Positions 59,116-64,000 of a DNA stretch of 64,000 bases are shown in pieces. The stretch spans positions 1 to 64,000 of the forward strand of contig MCFE01000099.1 of NCBI GenBank assembly GCA_002104905.1, given 5' to 3'. Every line of letters starts with the position of its first letter. Positions within the stretch are counted from its first letter, which is position 1. Under the pieces are notes generated by a model. That model saw nothing but the letters and a program-made list of their open reading frames with translations, did not search any database and was not told the DNA's origin. The position numbers were made by a program, and so were the translations under genes. Origin of the DNA: Basidiobolus meristosporus CBS 931.73 (lineage: Eukaryota; Basidiobolomycota; Basidiobolomycetes; Basidiobolales; Basidiobolaceae).

Positions 59116-60544
59116 ATGATGGATGGCGCATTCATTTCTACTAACTCGGTGTTGGAAAGTCACCACATACTACCGAGTCACAATTCCTTGGTTAACCCTC
59201 ATTTCACTTACTTGCAAGGTATATATTTGGCCCCGCATATGCACAAAGGTATTCCAAGTCTGTTTCTCCCCACCAACACCCGCCAATTAATCAATTCCTA
59301 ATCCAGAGCTCTGGTTTATTTCGCCCAATGCTGCCAAAAATCTAGCGCTCAGATCAGGGGCCAGCGATATCACTCGCATAGCCGTCCAGACGCTGAACCT
59401 CTTTCTCGAACGGCTGCTCGTGGTCTATATCAATGACGCCAGTGAGTACGATGCGCACCTGGATCGATTCACACTGACCACAAGAAGCTTGTTCCACAGC
59501 CAGGATCTCGCACGCAGGATTATCGAGCAAGCTTGGGAGTTTACTTCCCTTTTCCAGTTCCGAAATGTTCAATTGAGTGGAGATTGGAGTGCGTACTCCA
59601 AAGAGCAAGTGGCGAAGGAGGTTCGGCTGCAATGCTCATGGTATTCCACGTTAGGGGGCGGTGTGCATGTCAGGAATCCCAGAGAAAAAGCCTTGATCGA
59701 CTTGAAGTCTGCGGCATTTCTGTCGGGGACTCTGGAGGGGATCGGAAGGTTAATCCTTTCAAGGGCGGCGAAGCTGGTAATTCTCCGATCAGATTCCATC
59801 ATCAGTGAGCTGACCATTGAAGAGATTCTACGCACCGACGACGCTATCCGAAGACCGTTCGTGAAGACCGATCTGTACAATTCGTTGGGAGTAAGTTTAC
59901 ACCGAGGTCCCGTAGGCTCTCAATGCAACTCTAACTCTTTGTAAAGGAAAAGCGAGTGGAGAGATTTGGCGAGACGCCAGAGCGTAACGTCTCTACCTAC
60001 TCTGACAAGTCAACCATACTCTCCGATTCGGATGATGACGAATCTATCCTCACGGTTCGCACCTCGATTGACTCGGGATGCGCCAAGGGGCGTCCGAACC
60101 TCTTTGTTCGCTGTCTTTACGGGCTCAAGGCGAAGAAGAAGAGGCCAGACACCCTGAGCAGAAGCCCAGACGCGATGGAGAAGTATCTCCCTCCAAAGCC
60201 CCTCCATGTCTCTGGAAATCCCAAATACCCAAGATGGGGCAGCTCCTTGTCAGACCTCTCATTGCTGTCATACCCACATGTAAATTACAAAGTAGGTGGA
60301 TTCTGCACTGTTGTTGATCACCGTGTGTTTACTGACCATTTGATTGGATAAGGTCGATCCGATGAAAGCAAAGAAATTCGAGGAGCTTCTGGAGTCCGAA
60401 GAGACGGTCAAAATATCGTTGACCAGCTCGCGGCTTCGCAGTATCGAGGTTAGTCGCCAGCCCGGTGCGGCACCTCCCGATCCCAAGCACACCACGACGG
60501 TCGATGCTCGCCCTCCACGGCGCAAAAAGTCATTTTGGGGATGA
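59116..60544 (+). CDS. Probable conserved fungal protein of unknown function
   Basis: Exons: 59116 to 59218 or 59248 (low confidence), then 59346-59890, 59947-60291 and 60353-60544 (introns 56 and 61 bp). The first half of the core reads ITRIAVQTLNLFLERLLV and DLARRIIEQAWEFTSLF. After a loop, a second helical block reads KSAAFLSGTLEGIGRLIL, SRAAKLV and SELTIEEILRTDDAIRRPF. The two helical blocks remind me of a split histone-fold or bromo-associated arrangement in uncharacterised fungal proteins, but I cannot name the family. The C-terminal half is Ser-rich with an acidic SDSDDDESIL and a basic KAKKKRP, and ends RPPRRKKSFWG. The first exon is chosen because it starts with ATG and can be joined in phase at the TCTAG acceptor. 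Confidence 0.7.
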
Positions 60545-62229
60545 TTGATGGTGGTGGAGCTCTTGATGTTAAAATGATTCTTCAACTCGGTAGAACCGGA
60601 TGCATACTTTCCTGTAATCACACCTGTATTTCATACGCATTAACCTGCCTTGCCCATTTGTATTAATTTCGTAATGATATCCTGATTTCTATGGCATTGG
60701 CTACGCCATCTAATAGCGCTAATACGACACTAATCCGATTTGTTCCATAAAACCAATCTATCCATAGATGATTATACCATGATCTAGAGAAGTGTGGTTG
60801 ATTTTTGTGCAAGGATGCCTTAGCCCACCGTGCTCTGGCTTGAATCATTCCTGTCGCTTACTATTCCCTCTCCGCATGCCTTTCCTCATCTATCCGTATT
60901 CGTAGAAGTCCTGTCACTACTGCTTCCACCACCAATGCATTCCCCACTATGACCAAGAGCAGTCAGAGCCATTGTGGCATAATGTGGAGCGAGATGTATG
61001 TGAGATATACTTGTATAGCTGCTCCGGCAGGAAGAGGTTGATGCGATATCTGTGCTCAGCACATGACTTTATAGACATCGTGATGCTATTTCAAGTTGTC
61101 TGAAACTCTTCTCTGCGCATTGGTCGCCATCTTGACAACTCTGACGTCCTAGCGAAACCACGAGGCTCTTTAACTATGGTACGAGGTCTATGGGCTTCAT
61201 ATTACGCTCCAAAAGCACAGCTGCCTCAGCTCGATGCCTCTCAAGACATCCGAATTGGCGCTTCTCAGCGAAAACCACAATATTCAGTATTAACGGCAAC
61301 TCAAGGCATATCTGTGAAATAGGTTGAGTCTATGGATGCCTTGAAACAATCCCTTCCAAAATAAAGACCAGAGTCCATAATGATCTGTGAATGCTAACTG
61401 TCAGATATTCAATCCTACTGTGTGCTCGACCTATAGCAATTCCAGTCTCCTGGGGATCTTTCCAGCTCTTGACGGTTGGGAAAGCACAACTCTGTAGTAC
61501 CCAAAATCAGTAATGATATTGCCATTGTTGTAATTATCCCCGCCGACACCAAAACTATTTGTATATCCTACTTTTTGCTTCCACAATCGATTGTTTGTTT
61601 CTGCATATCTGATGGTTAAATTATAAACCATTGACTAGAGTTTTAGTTCGCAAGCTATTAGACAATTTTCTGACTTGGAAGAGCCCTAGAAGTTGTCAGA
61701 TTTTTCAAACCCATCCATACGCCCTCAAACTTAGCTGACCACCTCCTGGGACCTTTCTAGGTGCATTCTCATTATTAGTTCTATAGGAATCTCCTACAGT
61801 CATCACCATATCTTTATACCAAAAAAGTGGGTATCATGCAAGTCTTTGCATGCTGTAAAATTTGTAATTCCTCCTAAATATTCAGCTAACTTGGTAACTT
61901 GGATCACTACCTACAAATCTTAGAGAATACTGACCAAATTCTGTGTTGAGATTTACCTAGAATATTTTCACCAAAACATCAGGTATCCAAAAGATGATAA
62001 TTCTCAAAGCTGTCCAAACAGCCCCAAATTTTGCACACATGCACCTGGGACCTTTCTAAGCATAGTCTTTGTGTTTGGCTTGCCAAGACTATGTAAAAGT
62101 GTAAATACTCTTTTTACACTCAATAAATCATTAAGTGAAAACCACATAAACTACTTGTCCTCCCAATCACTTTTGATATCTCCAAAAATCTTACAACATG
62201 CTATGAGCCCTAAGCTGTCATTCTCTGCA
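60545..62229. other. Intergenic, possibly retroelement leader
   Basis: About 1.7 kb without a gene. TGGGACCTTTCTA occurs at about 61748 and again at about 62047. This may be leader or LTR sequence of the decayed Copia element that follows, but LTR ends were not found. Confidence 0.45.
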
Positions 62230-62981
62230 ATGTCCACAACTGCTATTACTTGAACTTTTCCCTCTGCTGAAAAGTTGGATGGATCTAATTACCAAGTGTA
62301 GAAGGTGAGGATGAAGATGCTGCTACATGATAGAGACCTTTGGGTTGTTGTCATGGGAGAAGAATGCCTACCTAACAATGAGGGAGAGGAGTCCTTAGAG
62401 TACCAGAAAAAAGAACAAAGTGCCTTTAACTGTACTTGCCTCAATGTTAAAGATAAATTGCTAGTTCAATGCGCAAGAGCAAAAACAGCAAAGAATGCCT
62501 GGAAGGCATTAGCAGACACCTACCAGTCATGTTCAGCGGCTAAGAAAATGTATCTGAGACAATGGTTCCTCCTACAAAGATGCTGCCAGGAGAAGAAATG
62601 AAAAATCTAATTAACAGAATTACCCTGCTGGTAGATGAGATGGAATCTGTGGGCATACCAACTACTGATGAGGATGTGATAGTTACCATCCTGAATAGCC
62701 TGAAAGACAAGCTTCAGGGCCTTGTATCAGTCCTAGAGTCCAGAACTGAATATTTGACCTTAAATTATGTATATGGAAGGCTCCTGGATGAAGAATTAAG
62801 AAAATCAAGCGCATATAAGAAGGAAGAAGAAAATGCTTTAATAAGCAATGATAACCAACAAAGGAGGTACCCAAGACTCTACAAAGGCAACAGCAACCTG
62901 TTTTGCAACTAATGGAAAAGGAAAGGACACACATCAGACAGGTGCTTCAAAAAGAAACCCTATGAAAAATTATTGAGATGA
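62230..62981 (+). pseudogene. Degenerate Ty1/Copia gag
   Basis: Remnant of the capsid gene of a Copia-type LTR retrotransposon. Recognisable pieces: KLDGSNYQV-stop-KVRMKMLLHDRDLW, the classic Copia gag opening with the expected Trp codon now TAG; KTAKNAWKALADTYQS; then, after a +1 frameshift near 62565-62580, INRITLLVDEMESVGIP and VTILNSLKDKLQGL; and at the end a ruined CCHC knuckle (KGHTSDRCFKKK with an upstream stop). A stop also follows the putative start (MSTTAIT-stop). No protease, integrase or reverse transcriptase was found downstream, so the element is truncated or interrupted. Confidence 0.82.
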
Positions 62982-63288
62982 TCCCGTCAAAAGGCCATCA
63001 CAAAGTTAATTTCCCATGACTGAGAGGTACTGATCTTGTCAGGACACTGTCCAGAGACCGTTGAAAAATAATTGCACCCCAGATTTCACAAAAAACTTTG
63101 TCAAAATTTTTCATCACAACAATGTATAAGTGGCTTTTGATTGGTTCCCTGCCAATTTGCTCACTTTCTGATCCCGGACACTCTATTGCCTCCTATGTTT
63201 GTGTGAATTGATTGGCTATTGCCTCTTTTTCACACTCCTTACTTCCTGACTCAACTGTTTCTCTTACTTTTCATGCGTACATATTGAT
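62982..63288. other. Gap between transposon-like ORFs
   Basis: About 300 bp, AT-rich, no gene seen. Confidence 0.5.
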
Positions 63289-64000
63289 TTATTTCCGTTG
63301 AAACTTCAGTTGTACCTCAATTGCCAATTGTATTGACCCATACAAGTCTCTATACCCTACACTAACATTAAGCCCAACCCCACACTCAACAAGTAACTCC
63401 ATTAAAATCCACCACTCAGTAAGTATTTCTGCTGTAATGCTTTGGTTCCACAACTTTGGCAGGAACCCAACAGCTTTATGCCACTGTTCATTCACTGGCT
63501 CCCACATGTCCTGGTCTTCAGCCGGCACTGCAAGGTCTAGCTCCTCATCTGCCAGTCTTTGCAATAAATCCTTGCAGTATTCCAGTGTGTTTTCTTGAGC
63601 ACTGCTCTTGAAGAAGTGCTGCAACCTCTTGGTGTGCCTATTAATGTTCCAAAACTCCACTGAAGGCATTGTGATAGTCTTTTGAGCTCTTGACGTTGTA
63701 GCCTTGTCCGTCAGTGGGATCTCCACTCTGTCAACAATGGAGGCTGTGGAGGCTGTGGTAGACAAATTGCCTTTTTCAGCAAACTCATCTACCTTGCTGG
63801 AGTGTAGCTCAACTGGCTGTGCTTCCAACTCTTGTGAAAACACCTGTTTTCTTGTTGGTAATTCTTCTTGGCTATGATGGGATTCAGTCTGTTCCTGGCT
63901 TGCGGCATTAATTGGCAAGAACTGCAGTTTTTTTTGCATGCCTCCCTGTCTCAGGCTTGGGTAGACATTTTTCCCTTTACCTTTTCCTTTATCACTGCCA
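63289..64000 (-). CDS. Unidentified ORF, runs off the window
   Basis: Minus-strand frame open from 64000 to a stop at 63289 (about 236 residues). The start lies outside or near the edge; an in-frame ATG is at 63939. The upstream part is Gly/Lys-rich (GSDKGKGKGK). The middle is polar and Ser/Thr/Glu-rich. The end is ordered and Trp-rich: DMWEPVNEQWHKAVGFLPKL, AEILTEWWILMELLVE and GYRDLYGSIQLAIEV. I do not recognise it. Its position next to Copia debris suggests a transposon-associated protein, but that is inference. Confidence 0.5.
   Translation of the reverse strand, partial: GSDKGKGKGKNVYPSLRQGGMQKKLQFLPINAASQEQTESHHSQEELPTRKQVFSQELEAQPVELHSSKVDEFAEKGNLSTTASTASIVDRVEIPLTDKATTSRAQKTITMPSVEFWNINRHTKRLQHFFKSSAQENTLEYCKDLLQRLADEELDLAVPAEDQDMWEPVNEQWHKAVGFLPKLWNQSITAEILTEWWILMELLVECGVGLNVSVGYRDLYGSIQLAIEVQLKFQRK

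Overview
This window looks like nuclear DNA of a filamentous fungus. The evidence is the gene content (chitin synthase, Rax2, Ctr-type copper transporters, a Crz1-like zinc-finger factor, an alpha-arrestin with PY motifs), about 50 short spliceosomal introns (mostly 51-75 bp, GT...AG), simple TATA-box promoters and long AT-rich intergenic stretches. I could not place it in a phylum. The mix of PUF60, MscL, a bacterial-type truncated globin, an SH3-tailed Rax2 and Copia debris fits a basidiomycete or an early-diverging fungus better than an ascomycete yeast. That is an inference. All gene models were built by hand: I chose splice sites that keep the frame and rebuild recognisable protein families, and I checked exon lengths for phase.

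Layout. 1-16.9 kb: the 5' part of a chitin synthase (-, cut by the window edge), a Pcl/Pho80-like cyclin (+), a large 22-residue-repeat protein with a CaaX-like end (+), a four-exon MscL channel with a C-terminal zinc ribbon (+), an MDR-family reductase (-) and a 1,416-aa Rax2 with a C-terminal SH3 domain (-). 17-24 kb: gene-poor, with one intronless group I truncated hemoglobin (-). 24-31 kb: two tandem Ctr copper transporters (+), a coiled-coil acidic protein and a WD40 protein (+, possibly one gene), and a Crz1-like C2H2 factor (+). The last is tail-to-tail with a ten-exon PUF60 splicing factor (-).

33.7-41.2 kb: a tandem triplication, with a unit of about 2.55 kb. Each unit carries one six-exon saccharopine-dehydrogenase-like oxidoreductase gene (-) and its promoter. 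Copies A and C are nearly identical. Copy B carries two sharply divergent patches.

41.5-47.2 kb: a SCY1-like pseudokinase (-), a 57-aa Tom6-like protein (+) and NAP1 (-). 48.7-60.5 kb: two orphan proteins (-), the alpha-arrestin (+), an isochorismatase-fold protein lacking the usual cysteine (+) and a probable conserved fungal protein of unknown function (+). 61-64 kb: a transposon-derived zone with a degenerate Copia gag (+) and an unidentified ORF (-) that runs off the window.

The genes are not an operon or an obvious metabolic cluster. Most are housekeeping or cell-polarity and trafficking genes. The most unusual items are the CaaX-tailed repeat protein, the Rax2-SH3 fusion, the truncated globin and the triplicated oxidoreductase with its diverged middle copy. 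I found no tRNA, rRNA or CRISPR.
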